This document shows, piece by piece, positions 20,601 through 32,060 of a stretch of DNA of 64,000 nucleotides. Source of the stretch: Eutreptiella sp. 'Long Island Sound 2002'. Lineage: Eukaryota > Euglenozoa > Euglenophyceae > Eutreptiales > Eutreptiaceae. The notes beneath the pieces are model-generated. The model was not told the origin of the DNA and did not search any database. It worked only from the letters and a program-made list of their open reading frames with translations. The stretch covers positions 11,303,739 through 11,367,738 of the forward strand of contig OZ038402.1 in assembly GCA_964036045.1 (NCBI GenBank), in the 5' to 3' direction. The position numbers were made by a program, and so were the translations under genes. Position 1 is the first letter of the stretch. Each line of letters starts with the position of its first letter.

Positions 20601-23600
20601 GAATCCAAAAAGTGGGCCAAAATGGCATTGGGATTAATGTCAGGTGAACCCAAAAAGTGGGCCAAAATGGCATTGGGTTTCGTTTGGGATTAACCCAATA
20701 ATTGGGCCAAAATGGCATTGGGATCAACTTTGGAGTACTGCAAAAAGTGGGCCCAAACGGCATTGGGATTAACTTGGGTTCAATTCAAAAAGTGGGCCAA
20801 AAGGACATTGGGATTATCTTGGGATTAATTGAAAAAGTGGGCCCAAACAGCATTGGGATTGATTTGGGATTAACCCAAAAAGTGGGCCCAAACGGCATTG
20901 GGATTAATTTGGCATTAGCCCAAAAAGTGGCCCTAAATGGCATTGGGATTAATTTGGGATTAGCCCCAAAAGTGGGCCAAAATGGCATTGGGATTAATTT
21001 GCGACTATCCCAAAAAGTGGGCCCAAACGGCATTGGGGTCAACTTGAGATTAGCCCAAAAAGTGGGTCACAACCGCATTGGGATTGACTTGAGGTTAACC
21101 CAGAAAGTGGGCCAAAACGGCATTGGGATTATCTTGGGATTAATTCAAAAAGTGGGCCCAAACAGCATTGGGATTAATTTGGGATTAACTCAAAAAGTGG
21201 GTCCAAACAGCATGGGCATTAATTTGGGATGAATCCAAAAAGTGGGCCAAAATGGCATTGGGATCAATGTCAGGTTAACCCAAAAAGTGAGCCAAAATGT
21301 CATTGGGGTTAACTTGGGATTAATTCAAAAAGTGGGCCCAAACAGCATTGGGATTAATTTGGGATTAGCCCAAAAAGTGGGCCCAAACGGCATTGGGATT
21401 AATTTGGCATTAGCCCAAAAAGTGGCCCTAAATGGCACTGGGATCAATTTGGGATTAGCCCAAAAAGTGGGCCCAAACGGCATTGGGATTACTTTGGCAT
21501 TAGCCCAAAAAGTGGCCCTAAATGGCACTGGGACTAATTTGGGATTAGCCCAAAAAGTGCGCCCAAACGGCATTGGGACTAATTTGGGGTTAGCCAAAAA
21601 AAGTGGGATTATCTTGGGATTAGCCCAAAAAGTGGGCCAAAATGGCATTGGGATTAATTTGGCATTAGCCCAAAAAGTGGCCCTAAATGGCACTGGGATC
21701 AATTTGGGATTAGCCCAAAAAGTGGGCCCAAACGGCATTGGGATTACTTTGGCATTAGCCCAAAAAGTGGCCCTAAATGGCACTGGGACTAATTTGGGAT
21801 TAGCCCAAAAAGTGCGCCCAAACGGCATTGGGACTAATTTGGGATTATCCAAAAAAGTGGGCCCAAACGGCATTGGGGTCAACTTGGGATTAGCCCAAAC
21901 GGTGGGTCACAACCGCATTGGGATTGACTTGAGGTTAACCCAAAAAGTGGGCCAAAATGGCATTGGGATTATCCTGGGATTAACCCAAAAAGTGGGTCAC
22001 AACGGCATTGGGATTAATTCAAAAAGTGGGCGCACACGGCATTGGGATTAATTTGGGATTAGCCCAAAAAGTGGGCCCAAACGGCATTGGGATTAATTTG
22101 GGATTAGCCCAAAAAGTGGGCCCAAACGGCATTGGGATTAATTTGGCATTAGCCCAAAAAGTGGCCCTAAATGGCACTGGGATTAATTTGGGATTAGCCC
22201 AAAAAGTGGGCCCAAACGGCATTGGGACTAATTTGGGTTTAATTCAAAAAGTGGGCCCAAACGGCATTGGGGTCAACTTGGGATTAGCCCAAACGGTGGG
22301 TCACAACCGCATTGGGATTGACTTGAGGTTAACCCAAAAAGTGGGCCCAAATGGCATTGGGATTATCCTGGGATTAACCCAAAAAGTGGGTCACAACGGC
22401 ATTGGGATTAATTCAAAAAGTGGGCGCACACGGCATTGGGATTAATTTGGGATTAGCCCAAAAAGTGGGCCCAAACGGCATTGGGATTAATTTGGGATTA
22501 ACCCAAAAAGTGGGCCCAAACAGCATTGGGATTAATTTGGGATTAGCCCAAAAAGTGGGCCCAAACGGCATTGGGGTTAACTGGGGATTAGCTCAAAAAG
22601 TGGGTCACAACGGCAGTGGGATTAACTTGAGGTTAAAGCAAAAAGTGGGTCACAACGGCATTGGGATTATCTTGGGATTAACCCAAAACGTGGGCCAAAA
22701 TGGTATTGGGGTTAACTTGGGGTTAATTCAAAAAGTGGGTCCAAACAGCATTGGCATTAATTTGGGATGAATCCAAAAAGTGGGCCCAAACGCCATTGGG
22801 ATTAATTTGGGATTAGCCCATAAAGTGGGCCAAAATGGCATTGGGATTAATTTGGGATTAGCCCAAAAAGTGGGCCAAAACGGCATTGGGGTTAACTTGG
22901 CATTAGCTCAAAAAGTGGGTCACAACGGCATTGGGATTAACTTGAGGTTAACCCAAAAAGTGGGCCAAAATGGCAATGGGATTAACTTGGGTTTAACCCA
23001 AAAAGTGGACCAAAATGGTATTGGGGTTAACTTGGGGTTAATTCAAAAAGTGGGCCCAAACGGCATTGGGATTAATTTGGGATTAGTCCAAAAAGTGGCC
23101 CTAAATGGCATTGGGATTAATTTGGGATTAGCCCAAAAAGTGGGCCCAAACGGCATTGGGATTAAATTGGGATTAGCCGGAACAGTGGGCCAAAATGGCA
23201 TTGGGATTTTCTTGGGTTTAATTCAAAAAGTGGGCCCAAACGGCATGGGGATTAATTTGGGATTAACCCAAAAAGTGGGCCAACATGGCATTGCGATTAT
23301 CTTGGGATTAATCCAAAAAGTGGTCCAAAACGGCATTGGGATTATCTTGGGATTAAATCAAAAAGTAGGTTCAAACGGCATTGGGATTAACTTGGGATTA
23401 ACCCAAAAGGTGGGCCAAAATGGCATTGAGATTAATTTCGGATTAACCCAAAAAGTGGGCCCCCATGCCATTGGGATTATCTTGGGATTAACCCAAAATG
23501 TGGGCCACAACGGCATTCGGATTAATTTGGGATTAACCCAAAAAGTGGGCCCAAACGGCATTGGGACTAATTTGGGATTAGCCCAAAAAGTGGGCCAAAC

Positions 23601-24388
23601 TGGCATTGGGATTAAGTTGGGATTAGCCCAAAAAGTGGGTCACAGTGGCATTGGGATTGACTTGAGGTTAACCCAAAAAGTGGGCCAAAATGGCATTGGG
23701 ATTAACTTGGGATTAACGCCAAAATGGCATTGGGATTATCTTGGGTTTAATTCAAAAAGTGGGCCCAAACGGCATGGGGATTTATTCGGGATTAACCCTA
23801 AAAGTGGGCCAAAATGGCATTGGGATCATCTTGGGATTTCTCAAAAAAGTGGGCCCAAACGGCATGGGGATTTATTTGGGATTAACCCAAAAAGTGGGCC
23901 AAAATGGCAGTGGGATTATCTTGGGATTACTCAAAAAATTGGGCCAAGACCGCATTGGGATTATCTTGGGATTAACCCAAAACGTGGGCCAAAATGGCAT
24001 TGGGGTTAACTTGGGATTAACCCAAAAAGGGGGCCCAAACGGCATTGGGATTAACTTGGGATTAACCCAAAAAGTGGGCCAAAATGGCATTCGGATTATC
24101 TTGGGATTAACCCAAAAAGTGGGCCAAAACGGCATAGGGATTAACTTGGGATTAACCCAAAAAGTGGGCCAAAACTGCTTTTGGATCAACTTTGGAGTAA
24201 TTCAAAAAGTGGGCCCAAACGGCATTGGGATTAACTTGGGGTTAATTCAAAAAGTGGGCCAAAACGGCATTGGGATCAACTTTGGATTAATTCAAAAAGT
24301 GGGCCAAAACGGCATTGGGATTAATTTGGGATTAGCCGAAAAAGTGGGCCCAAATGTCATTGGGATTTCCTTGGGCTTAACCCAATAG
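14690..24388 (+). repeat. Satellite array, 45-bp unit, about 215 copies
   Basis: Nearly 9.7 kb consist of head-to-tail variants of one 45-bp unit with the landmarks AAAAAGTGGGCCAAAA, CGGCATTGGGATTAA and TTGGGATTAACCC. Because 45 is a multiple of three, the plus strand reads as a 15-residue peptide repeat (QKVGQNGIGINLGLT) and the minus strand as another (NPKLIPMPFWPTFWV). Both stay open for hundreds of codons until a one-base indel. Monomers differ at a few fixed positions, giving subfamilies such as GCCCTAAATGG and GGTCACAACGG. It is most likely noncoding satellite DNA, perhaps centromeric, subtelomeric or heterochromatic; that is inferred from form only. Confidence 0.95.
16217..20051 (+). 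repeat. Higher-order repeats inside the satellite
   Basis: A marked variant monomer, in which AATTTTTGATTAACCC is followed by ACGTGGCCCAAATGG (one G shorter than usual), recurs at about 16217, 17161, 18105, 19334 and 19512. The first three spacings are 944, 944 and 1229 bases, and the last is 178. The first blocks share the same order of variant monomers, so about 21 monomers were amplified as a unit. Confidence 0.85.
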
Positions 24389-24439
24389 CCGGTCGCTTGT
24401 GACACGGGGGCGTTCGGTAGCTGAGTATCCGTTGCTTCA

Positions 24440-24800
24440 TGGTCCTTTGTCTAACCTACGGTCTTGTCCACGCCACAGCGAGCGCAGGGACGTTATTGAT
24501 TTGGCAATTTGGGCCCTAACTTCATTCGGTTCCAAATGTAGTGCAAACACATTAGACATGGTTTTTGTGATGAATTTGCCGGTTGCACAGAGTCATGGAC
24601 ACATGTTTTGAGAGTGTTTGCCCACTTGAACCCACACAGCTCTGGTTTTGGGGACATTTCTGCGTTCTCTTCCCCTTTCGTTCACCAGCACCTGTGTATT
24701 GGCGGTTGTATGTGGTGCGCGCAAGCCACGGCCTTGTCTAAGCGACAGTAGGGACGTACGGACCGTATTAATTTTGGACTCTTCCGTAGCTTAGGCAAGG
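24440..24800 (+). repeat. Dispersed repeat family R1, longer copy
   Basis: This copy shares with 52420-52760 the order GTCCA.GC.ACAG.G, CCAAATGTAGTGCA (CCAATGTAGTGCATCC in the other), TTTGCCCACTTGAACCCACA, TCCCCTTTC, and the tail that also opens the window. It abuts the satellite on its left. No coding region is evident. Confidence 0.75.
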
Positions 24801-25369
24801 GGGAGGGGGGGGGAGGGTAGGTGGTGAATGCCGTTCGGAGCAGGCGCGACTGGAGCCGGATGCGGCCACCGCAACCTGACCCGGTTGAGACCCCCCCACG
24901 CCCTCATCTGTTGTCTGCAGTGTCCGGCTGTCTTCTGTAGAACCCCAAAGAGGTGACCCGATCCCAGAAGACAGCGAGACCTCCAGAGGCCCGTGTTCCT
25001 TCCTTGATGGGCTCTGACGGCAATTGGAGGGTAACCGACAGCCGTTGAAGGGTAACCGATGGTGGTTGGAGAGTAACCGAGGGCGGTTGGAGGGTGCCTG
25101 ATGGCTGTTGGGAGGGTGACTGACGCCCGTACGACAGGAACTAGAGCAGGAAGGGTCCTCAGTGCAGAAAACAAAGCATCCAAACCGTGAACGCCCTGAA
25201 GGACCGCCCTGGACTTCAGCAGGGGTCAAGAGGAGCAGTGCAGCAGACAGCGAATGGCGGTGGCTGGCAGCGCTCAGTGTGGCACTGTTCCCTCAGAGCA
25301 GGGCACGGTCACCCTTCAGATACCCCCCCCCCCCCCCCCGACCGTTGAGCTTAGTTTGACGGACGCCTC

Positions 25370-25530
25370 CCGTAATCACCTCGAAGAGAGGTTGTTAGAT
25401 CAAGCGCAGGCGCGGGCGTCATATACCCCCCTTTTTTGGGGTCATTCGCGTAGCATACCCCAAGGCATGATATTGGATGTCCAACCCCTTGTAAAATCAT
25501 TATTTTGCCCAATAAGAGCATCCCCCAATG
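25370..25530 (-). repeat. Dispersed repeat, inverted copy of 12.24-12.43 kb
   Basis: On the minus strand this segment has the same landmarks in the same order as 12243-12430, including TACGCGAATGACCCCAAAA and GATCTAACAACCTCT. The two copies are 13 kb apart on either side of the satellite. Confidence 0.75.
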
Positions 25531-25785
25531 GATTTTTTGATTTTGAGGCCTCTACCCCCTAAAACTGGATATCACTTTTTTGAGGGGGGGGGGGGGGTGG
25601 GTGGGGGGTGGGGGGGGGGTCAAAAGTTTTTGCTTAATAGGCTACAAGCAGTGGGGACGCACGGTGCTGGTAACACTGCCAGCGGTCCAATGGTAACGCA
25701 GCCGATACCCAATGTGCAGGCGTCCGTCCGAATCCAGATCTGCTGACTTTTAGCGCCGCCGCCGCCGGCGGCGCCAAAGGGGGCA

Positions 25786-25850
25786 GACTGGGATTCGAAC
25801 CGCCGACCACACGGATGCCGGTCGGCTGTGTTTCCACTCGGCCGCTACTT
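25786..25850 (-). other. tRNA-like (SINE-type) fragment with Pol III boxes
   Basis: On the minus strand GGCCGAGTGG (25843 to 25834) fits an A box of the Ser/Leu tRNA type and GGTTCGAATCC (25801 to 25791) is a perfect B box, 43 bases apart as in a tRNA. The acceptor and T stems do not pair, so I call a tRNA-derived element rather than a functional tRNA. Confidence 0.55.
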
Positions 25851-26095
25851 GTATTACGACGAAAGGCCTCCCTGCTGCTTGGGGCCGCATCTGCCACTGA
25901 CAAAAAACCCAAACTGTGTGTATCTGTCTGACTGCCTGCTTGCTGGCTCAGGGACTGATTGGCTGACTGTCAACCTCTCTTCGAGGTGCACTGCCGAAGG
26001 CAATAGAATTTTTTTTTTGCTCCTTAAGGACCTCCCCTGCGGGAGTCTGCTCTTTCAGCAGCACCCGTGTTCGCTCTGTCCCTCGCAGCGTGACC

Positions 26096-26620
26096 ATGCT
26101 GCCGCCCCCGCTTTTGGCCTCGGCACCTGTCGCCTACGCCCCGGCAGACGCCCGCATGGGCACAGCCGCGGCTCCATCGAGTGTGGCCCATCATGCGGCG
26201 GGCTTCGTGCTGGGCCTGGGCGCCGGGATGGCCGCCGTGCTGCTGCTGGCCGGGCCCGGCGCATCCTTTGCCAGCGGTTTCCTTGCCCAGGCCCCACCAC
26301 CGCAGCTGCGCGCGGGGGACACGGTCCACTCGGGCATCGCCCGGGGCTCGGGGCCGCGCCTCAGCCACCGCCTGCGCGCGGCGTCGTCCGGTGGAGGCCC
26401 GCCGGAAGATCCGTCGCGGAAGGGGGGGCGCACGCCGCCTGCGACGTCCTTTTGGGACACGCCGATCCTGGACGCCAACGACCGCAGCGATCAGGGGCCC
26501 GTGGCGGAGCTCTTGAAGAAATTTGTGCGGTCCGAGCCCGAGCTGGCGTCGGTCACTTTCTCGGTGGTGGTCATCCTCCTCCTCGTGGGGGCCACCCGCC
26601 TTGTGCTGACGCTGTTGTGA
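26096..26620 (+). CDS. Small predicted membrane protein
   Basis: ATG at 26096 to TGA at 26618 gives 174 residues with very GC-rich codons, like the DJ-1 and second F-box genes and unlike the surrounding repeats. Two hydrophobic segments are visible: about residues 35-57 (HAAGFVLGLGAGMAAVLLLA) and the last 23 residues (VTFSVVVILLLVGATRLVL). The loop between them is Gly-, Pro- and Arg-rich (RKGGRTPPATSFWDTPIL). The first segment may be a signal anchor, and the second ends the protein like a tail anchor. No family is recognized. A cag acceptor lies just before the ATG, so an upstream exon is possible. Confidence 0.55.
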   Translation: MLPPPLLASAPVAYAPADARMGTAAAPSSVAHHAAGFVLGLGAGMAAVLLLAGPGASFASGFLAQAPPPQLRAGDTVHSGIARGSGPRLSHRLRAASSGGGPPEDPSRKGGRTPPATSFWDTPILDANDRSDQGPVAELLKKFVRSEPELASVTFSVVVILLLVGATRLVLTLL

Positions 26621-27597
26621 ACGTGAGGAGGCGATACGACATCCCGCATCACGCCACAAAGCTACACCACCACCGCAACGGGCGTGGCAGTCTCCCACTG
26701 CATAGCCCAGTTTCAGACTCAGCCAATCCTCACTACGTGTCAGATCCGCTACCACGCCATCGTGGGGTCATCGTAGCACTGAACCTTGATTCCGAGAGGT
26801 TATCTCGAGTACTGTGAAGTGAGCAGGCTACGTCAGCTCACCTTAGTCTGAACCCCCGCAAAAAAACAAAAGCTACACCACCACCACACCACACCACACC
26901 CAAATCACCCCGCACCGCACCGCACCGCACCACACCACACACCACACACTGCCCCCCTTGCAGTGCAACGGCGTACAAAAGGAGGCCCTGAAGGCAGTCC
27001 TGCGGGGCTCCAACGCCCTTCCTCCAGCCTCGGTCTTTTCGTAACATGGGGACCAGGGGGCAGTACAGCAACCTGTCAAGGCGATCGGGGTGCAGAGTTT
27101 GGGCCAAATACGGCCCCAGCATTCGTCGCCGGCGATCCATGACGGTGCTCGTAGTGCGCCTCACTGACACTGAACAGCGATGTGTGGTTACCGGTATCGT
27201 CGATTCCACGGCCAAACGACATCGAACTGACAGCAACGCCCCCATCCAAGTGCCGGGCACCCCCCCCCCCCCCGCCCCCGCTCCTAAACAACTGCCGGAG
27301 CCCAGAAATTGGTGTCAATTGGTGCCGAGTGTCTCCTGTGCGCTACAGTGCGTACCGTCCGCAGGTGGGCCGGGGGCACTATTCTGATCGCCACAGCGCG
27401 GCCCTGATGGTCGGTCACGGCCAGTGATGAGCCACGCTGACCCGTCCTGCAGCACTGCCACAGGCACACTGCTCCGGCGGGGGCTCGGGATAGCCCCCAC
27501 GGGGGGGGGGGGGGGGAAGCGGAGAGTTGGCACCCCCCGGCAGAGCAACAAGTGCAGTGTCAGAGCGGGTGAGGCACAGGTGAGGCAGACACACGAT
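26621..27597. other. Spacer without supported gene
   Basis: It includes a CCACA/CCGCA-type simple repeat (about 26875-26945) and homopolymer C and G runs. A frame at 27046-27387 contains NLSRRSGCRVWAKYGPSIRR but runs into a poly-Pro tract made by a C run. I do not call it. Confidence 0.4.
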
Positions 27598-28030
27598 TGG
27601 GTGGGGCATTGGGGTGGGGCATTGGGGTGGGGCATTGGGGTGGGGCATTGGGGTGGGGCATTGGGGTGGGGCATTGGGGTGGGGCATTGGGGTGGGGCAT
27701 TGGGGTGGGGCATTGGACTGGGGCATTGGACTAGGGCGTTGGACTGGGGCATTGGACTGGGGCATTGGGGTGGAGCATTGGGCTGGGGCATTGGGCTGGG
27801 GCATTGGGCTGGGGCATTGGGCTGGGGCATTGGGCTGGGGCATTGGGCTGGGGCATTGGGCTGGGGCATTGGGCTGGGGCATTGGGCTGGGGCATTGGGC
27901 TGGGGCATTGGGCTGGGGCATTGGGCTGGGGCATTGGGCTGGGGCATTGGGGTGACGCATTGGGCTGGGGCATTGGGCTGGGGCATTGGGCTGGGGCATT
28001 GGGCTGGGGCATTGGGCTGGGGCATTGGCT
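27598..28030 (+). repeat. 14-bp G-rich minisatellite, about 30 copies
   Basis: Units are GCATTGGGGTGGGG in the left block (27603-27715) and GCATTGGGCTGGGG in the right block (from about 27785), with a short mixed zone between. Since 14 is not a multiple of three, every third unit returns to the same frame, which explains the long artificial GHWGGALGWGIG-like ORFs in all frames. The G clusters could form quadruplexes. Confidence 0.95.
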
Positions 28031-28746
28031 CCGGTGCGCATTCGTATTTTTGCGCAGATTTTGTTGCGGTGTGTGTTCATTACCACTGCCCCATGGCCCC
28101 AGGGCACTGCAGGGAGGCTGTGGGGCGTGGGGGGGCTGAGTACAGTTGTTGTCACAGCGAAAGGCGCCTATGGCAATGTCGCTGAAGACCTTTTTATTCT
28201 GACTTTTGTTGCTTTGTGGCCTTTTGCTTTGTAAAGGTGAGCATCCAACATCTGCATCCCCCAGCAGCGTGGGGAGGGGACAGAGCACCAGCGGACTAAT
28301 GCTTATCAGAGCCGTCCCAGGCACGTGCTGATTGGAGCTTTCCATTCAGGAGGCAGTTCAGTGAATGGCAGTGTCGGGCGCTGTTGCCAGTGTCGTCTCG
28401 CCAGAGTGGGAGGCAAAGGCATTGAGTTGTGATGTGGGGCGGGTGGGGGTGGTGGGTGGAGGGTCGTCACCCGCAGATTTGTATTTCTTTCTCAACGTGT
28501 GTTCCTGCGGTGAGAGGAAAGAGGCGCGGTTGCATGGGGACTGGGGTGGAGAAGCAGGGGTATTCCGCGTCCCCCTTCGTGCGTCAGGAGGGCAGCCCCC
28601 CCCCCCCCCCCGCTTGCGTCGGGAGTGTGGCCAAGAGAGGCCAGCGCAAGCGAGCACGCCCGAAGCGACAGGCGACCCCAAATATGGAACACAGAATATA
28701 CGCCGCGACCCAGACTCAGTCCCCAGTGCACCGTGTGACCAGGCGG

Positions 28747-28937
28747 TAAAGCCCAGAACCCATGAGCCCCCAGCCCTGACCCCGGCCGGGGAGGTAGGGA
28801 TTTCGACCCTTGGGGCCACAAACTAGGCCAATGGCCGAGAGAGCACACAAAGAACTGAGAGGGCAATGAAGGCCGTGGGGCAGGCGCGGCTGGAGCGACA
28901 GTGGCGGGTCCACACCCGACCAATTGCCGCCCTGCGA
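28747..28937 (+). repeat. Dispersed family R2
   Basis: The tail AATGAAGGCCGTGGGGCAGG then GCGGCTGGAGCGACAGTGGC then CCGACCAATTGCCGCC is nearly identical to 54870-54937, and a shorter form occurs at 60146-60205. Diverged relatives occur at 24825-24890 and 55249-55320. The upstream 110 bases also match 54745-54870 more loosely. Confidence 0.8.
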
Positions 28938-29579
28938 GAGCCACGGCCTTGTCAGAGGAACAGTCGGTGTTCTTTCCCCAACTTCCGGACCCGCGCCCTA
29001 CGTTGCCCCTTATCAATTATCAATACCCCCCCCCCCTTTTGTCAGAGCATCGGCGGGTGTTGTTTCCGTCAAATGTTGGGCATTTAGTGTTGTTCTCGCA
29101 GGGCGTCGGGGGCAGACACGGGGCATATCTGGACGAGGGCAGTGGAGGCTGCAGCAGGCCGCCCGATGGGAGAGCCCGGGCCTGTTGTCATCCGCAACGG
29201 TGTCGGCGGCGGGGGGGGGAGGATTTCGATGTGGATTTGGGGGCCGATCTTAAGGCTCGCAGGCCGCCTGGGGAGGGGCACGATGGCGTCCCTGATGACC
29301 ATTGGCAGAGGGGGGGGGGGGGGGGCTGCGGCCAACAGTTAGTGCGGGGGGGAGGGGGGGACTAGTGTAATTTCTTTGGTGTCAGCTGGGCCCATTAAGA
29401 CGGTCACTCCAGGGTGCTTCTTCTGTCACAGCAAAAGGCGCCTGTGGCAATGTCACTGAAGAGCTTTGTGTTCTGACTTTTGTTGCTCTGCCGCCCTGTG
29501 CTTTGCGACCTGGTGTCCCGCAGCGCTGCAGGGTAGCGTTCAACATTGGTATCCCATAGCGGAGGGGGCGGGGGAGGGG

Positions 29580-29812
29580 CTCACGCACACGGAAACACAG
29601 GGGGGCAGGTTGTGGACGGCCTGAGGACGGAGGTGTGTGGGCAGCAAAAAAACAGTCAAACGACCCCCGCCACAACCAGCACAGCCCCGGTACACCAACG
29701 ACGCGGCTCCGCGAATGCGGAAACGACACCAGCAGGAGCACCGGCCGCAGCGGCCGACAGAAAGCAGCGGCCTGATGCAGCACGCGAAGGGAAGAACGCC
29801 AACGCCATGACA
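29580..29812 (+). repeat. Dispersed family R3, copy 1
   Basis: This copy shares CACGCACACGGAAACACA, ACAGTCAAACGACCCCC.CA, CACCAACGACGCGGCTCCGC and GACACCAGCAGGAGCACCGG with copies at 47805-48150 and 56330-56690. It lacks the G-run tail of the other copies. Confidence 0.8.
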
Positions 29813-30284
29813 ATTGTGGTGGGGGTGGGGGGGCGGATGTCAATTTTTCTTGTGGTTGACCCTCAGGTTGTGAGGTCTCATGACGCCAAGTCCCCACAGG
29901 GTGAGTGTGTTGGGATTTCAGACCACGGCATCTCATTCATCTAGGACTGCGCCATCGAGTACAGCGAGTACTGTCATGCCTATTGGCAAAGCGGCCATTG
30001 TGTGAATTCAAGGGAAAAAGGTCCAATGAACCGCCTGCGCTCACAATCGTTGGTGGGGGGGGGATTTCTAACAAACATTGGGGGGGATTTTCCACAGCGC
30101 TTCCCGAGGTCTGCACGGGGGACCACCCACCCCTTGGTAGGCAGTGCGAGGCCCGGAAATGCGAGACGCCCCCCAAACCGAGAAACGAAGTGTGGCCAAT
30201 GATGGATTTGAGTGTTGCGGAGCACAAACAAGCGTGTCGACATCAGAAGGTTCATTCGTGCGACAGCTTTTTTTGGGTGAACAT

Positions 30285-30345
30285 CCAGGGCCCCGTAAAG
30301 AACCTACAACACGACGGAATGTCACACAGGGGGGTGGGGGGGGGG
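30285..30345 (+). repeat. Dispersed family R3, tail fragment
   Basis: TCCAGGGCCCCGTAAAGAA followed by CGACGGAATGTCACACAGGG and a G-rich run matches the 3' tail of family R3. Another tail fragment is at 49500-49575. Confidence 0.75.
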
Positions 30346-31688
30346 CTGGTCCGCGTCCGTGGGGTCGCCCCGCCACCCCCCCCCCCCCACCGCGTGGGGG
30401 GTGAGTGCCATCCATCGCTCCCACAAGAGCACAGCACAGGACAGGACAGGGCGCGCCGCCGCCGCCCAAATCAATACCCAAGGCCGCGTGTGCGCGTGGG
30501 TCTCTCGCCCGCTTGTGTCTCTGCGCCAATCGTGTGCTCAGTGTTGGGCCTGCGACGCCTCACGGCCGACCGAGAAACCCAAAGAGCAGTGGCCCAAGCG
30601 GACCGTGAGCTGGACCCGCAATCTGGAGGGGCTGCGGTGGCGAAGGGGGTTACAAGGGTCGCACTGCAGTGGACCCCAGGAGTGCCGTGGGCGCACAACG
30701 GACCAATGAGGGGTCTGCACGGGGCAACGCTTTGGCGCGCGATGCAGACTTGTTCCACGACCAGAAGGACCAAGACTCGTGACTAGGACCGAACTGGGTC
30801 TTTATGGCTCTCTTGAACCTGAGTGAAGGGTGGCGAAATTGTCCCCTGGCTATTTAGGTGTCGGCAGTGCAGTGAGGCAGTGGAAGCCTTGGGAATTCCA
30901 AGCAGACTTGTGGTTAGACGCGTGCGCAAAGACGAGGGTTAAGCGTGCGCGGTGTTGGGGTGTGATGTGTGCGGAAGCGTGCGCCATCTCCCTGTCCAAG
31001 CGCGTGCAATTTTTTTTGTGGCCGGAAAGCCCCTTAAGTGCCAGTCGTGTCCGATGGTGGTGTCTATTGGGAGGGCACTGGAGGGGTGGGGGTATTGTAT
31101 CTGATTCTTTGGTTCTCCTTCCTCTTTGCCACAGGCGTGGGGGGCAGGGATGCATTAGAAGGGAAGGCACCTCGGAGGCAGCCTTGGAAGCGCTTAGATA
31201 GGCGGTTGGAGGAGGTTGCCGAAGCGGTTGGGGCGGTTACTGTCGTTTACGAACCCCATTGAAGCCGGCACCTGGCGTCAGGGAGACAGTGGCTGGGCAT
31301 AGGCTGGGCGCCTTGGAGGGGGGGACCTCAATATGGTCAGGTTGCAGTGTCCGCATTAGGCTCTGGCCGCGCGTGCCCCGTGACTGTCATCGCCTTCTGT
31401 CCATCTTGCCAACTCGTGGCGCGTCCGTTGAGTGTCCGGCGAACTGGTGTTCATCCCTCGACCCTACCTCCGCTAGCCGCATTGGCTGTCCGGGCTCTAC
31501 TGGGTTAGGCGTACATGCTAGTCAGGGGTCACTCCCTCCCCGTGCTGCTATGGTAGCTGGCCCCATCTGGCCTTAGGTTGAAAAACCCAGTGGGTACAGG
31601 TCCGGTTAAAGTTAGTGCACACACAACACACAACATTCAGGGGGAATTTAACATGCAGTTCACTAGGGGTGGGGCCTATGCAGTCTGT

Positions 31689-31758
31689 GGCGGCCGCTGT
31701 CTGAGCGGTAGCGCACCCAGTGTCAGCCGTGTTGGCGCCGGTTCGAGCCTCGTTGCCG
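31689..31758 (+). other. tRNA-like fragment with Pol III boxes
   Basis: TGTCTGAGCGG (31698-31708) fits the A box and GGTTCGAGCC (31740-31749) the B box, 42 bases apart. The T stem has mismatches and no anticodon arm is convincing, so this is probably a SINE head or tRNA pseudogene. Confidence 0.5.
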
Positions 31759-31999
31759 TCAGTGGACGGGTGAGACCTCCGATCGATCCCTTCGAGTACC
31801 GGTGGCGGCACGCGCTGCTACAGGTGTGTGGTGCCACGATGTGGTTTCTCTTTGGGGAGCGGGGGTTCCCGGATGAGAAAATAGACGAGACCTCCACCCG
31901 ATCCGCCGGTACCGGCGGTGGCGCGAGTTGATGTATGGGTGGGTGGTTCCAACGATGCCCACTAGAGAGCTCTACGTGCAGGGGACCCGGGGCAGTCCC

Positions 32000-32060
32000 C
32001 CGGTATCGAACCCCCGCACTCGACGACTGAAGACTACCGCTCTCGCCATTGGGCCGTCTA
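32000..32060 (-). other. tRNA-like fragment with Pol III boxes, minus strand
   Basis: On the minus strand TGGCGAGAGCGG (32048 to 32037) fits the A box and GGTTCGATACC (32012 to 32002) the B box, with tRNA-like spacing. Stem pairing is poor. Confidence 0.5.

Larger units (their letters stand above)
24801..26095. other. Repeat-rich spacer
   Basis: No gene is supported. It holds a variant of the family seen at 28.86 kb (near 24825-24890), degenerate GGTTGG-type repeats (about 25015-25130), C and G runs, the inverted repeat copy at 25370-25530 and a tRNA-derived fragment at 25786-25850. Confidence 0.5.
28031..31570. other. Repeat-rich region without supported gene
   Basis: Pieces of several dispersed families are mixed here, separated by G or C runs: 28747-28937, 29580-29812, 30285-30345 and 31140-31330. 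The last is an inverted relative of 46490-46660 and shares AACCGCCYVAACCGCTT-type sequence. Numerous overlapping frames are open because of low stop density in GC-rich DNA. None shows a motif. Confidence 0.5.

Noticed and set aside
14637-24388. Many long ORFs on both strands encoding 15-residue repeats
   Set aside because: They follow from a stop-free 45-bp satellite unit and break at every one-base indel. No proper start, splice sites or non-repeat domain is seen.
14690-24388. CRISPR-like array
   Set aside because: Units are contiguous with no unique spacers, and the setting is eukaryotic.
27315-28345. Long overlapping ORFs (CPSPMPQPNAPAQ and GHWGGALGWGIG types)
   Set aside because: They are translations of the 14-bp minisatellite in all frames on both strands.
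31689-31758. Functional tRNA gene
   Set aside because: A and B boxes are present, but the acceptor and T stems do not pair and no anticodon arm is convincing.
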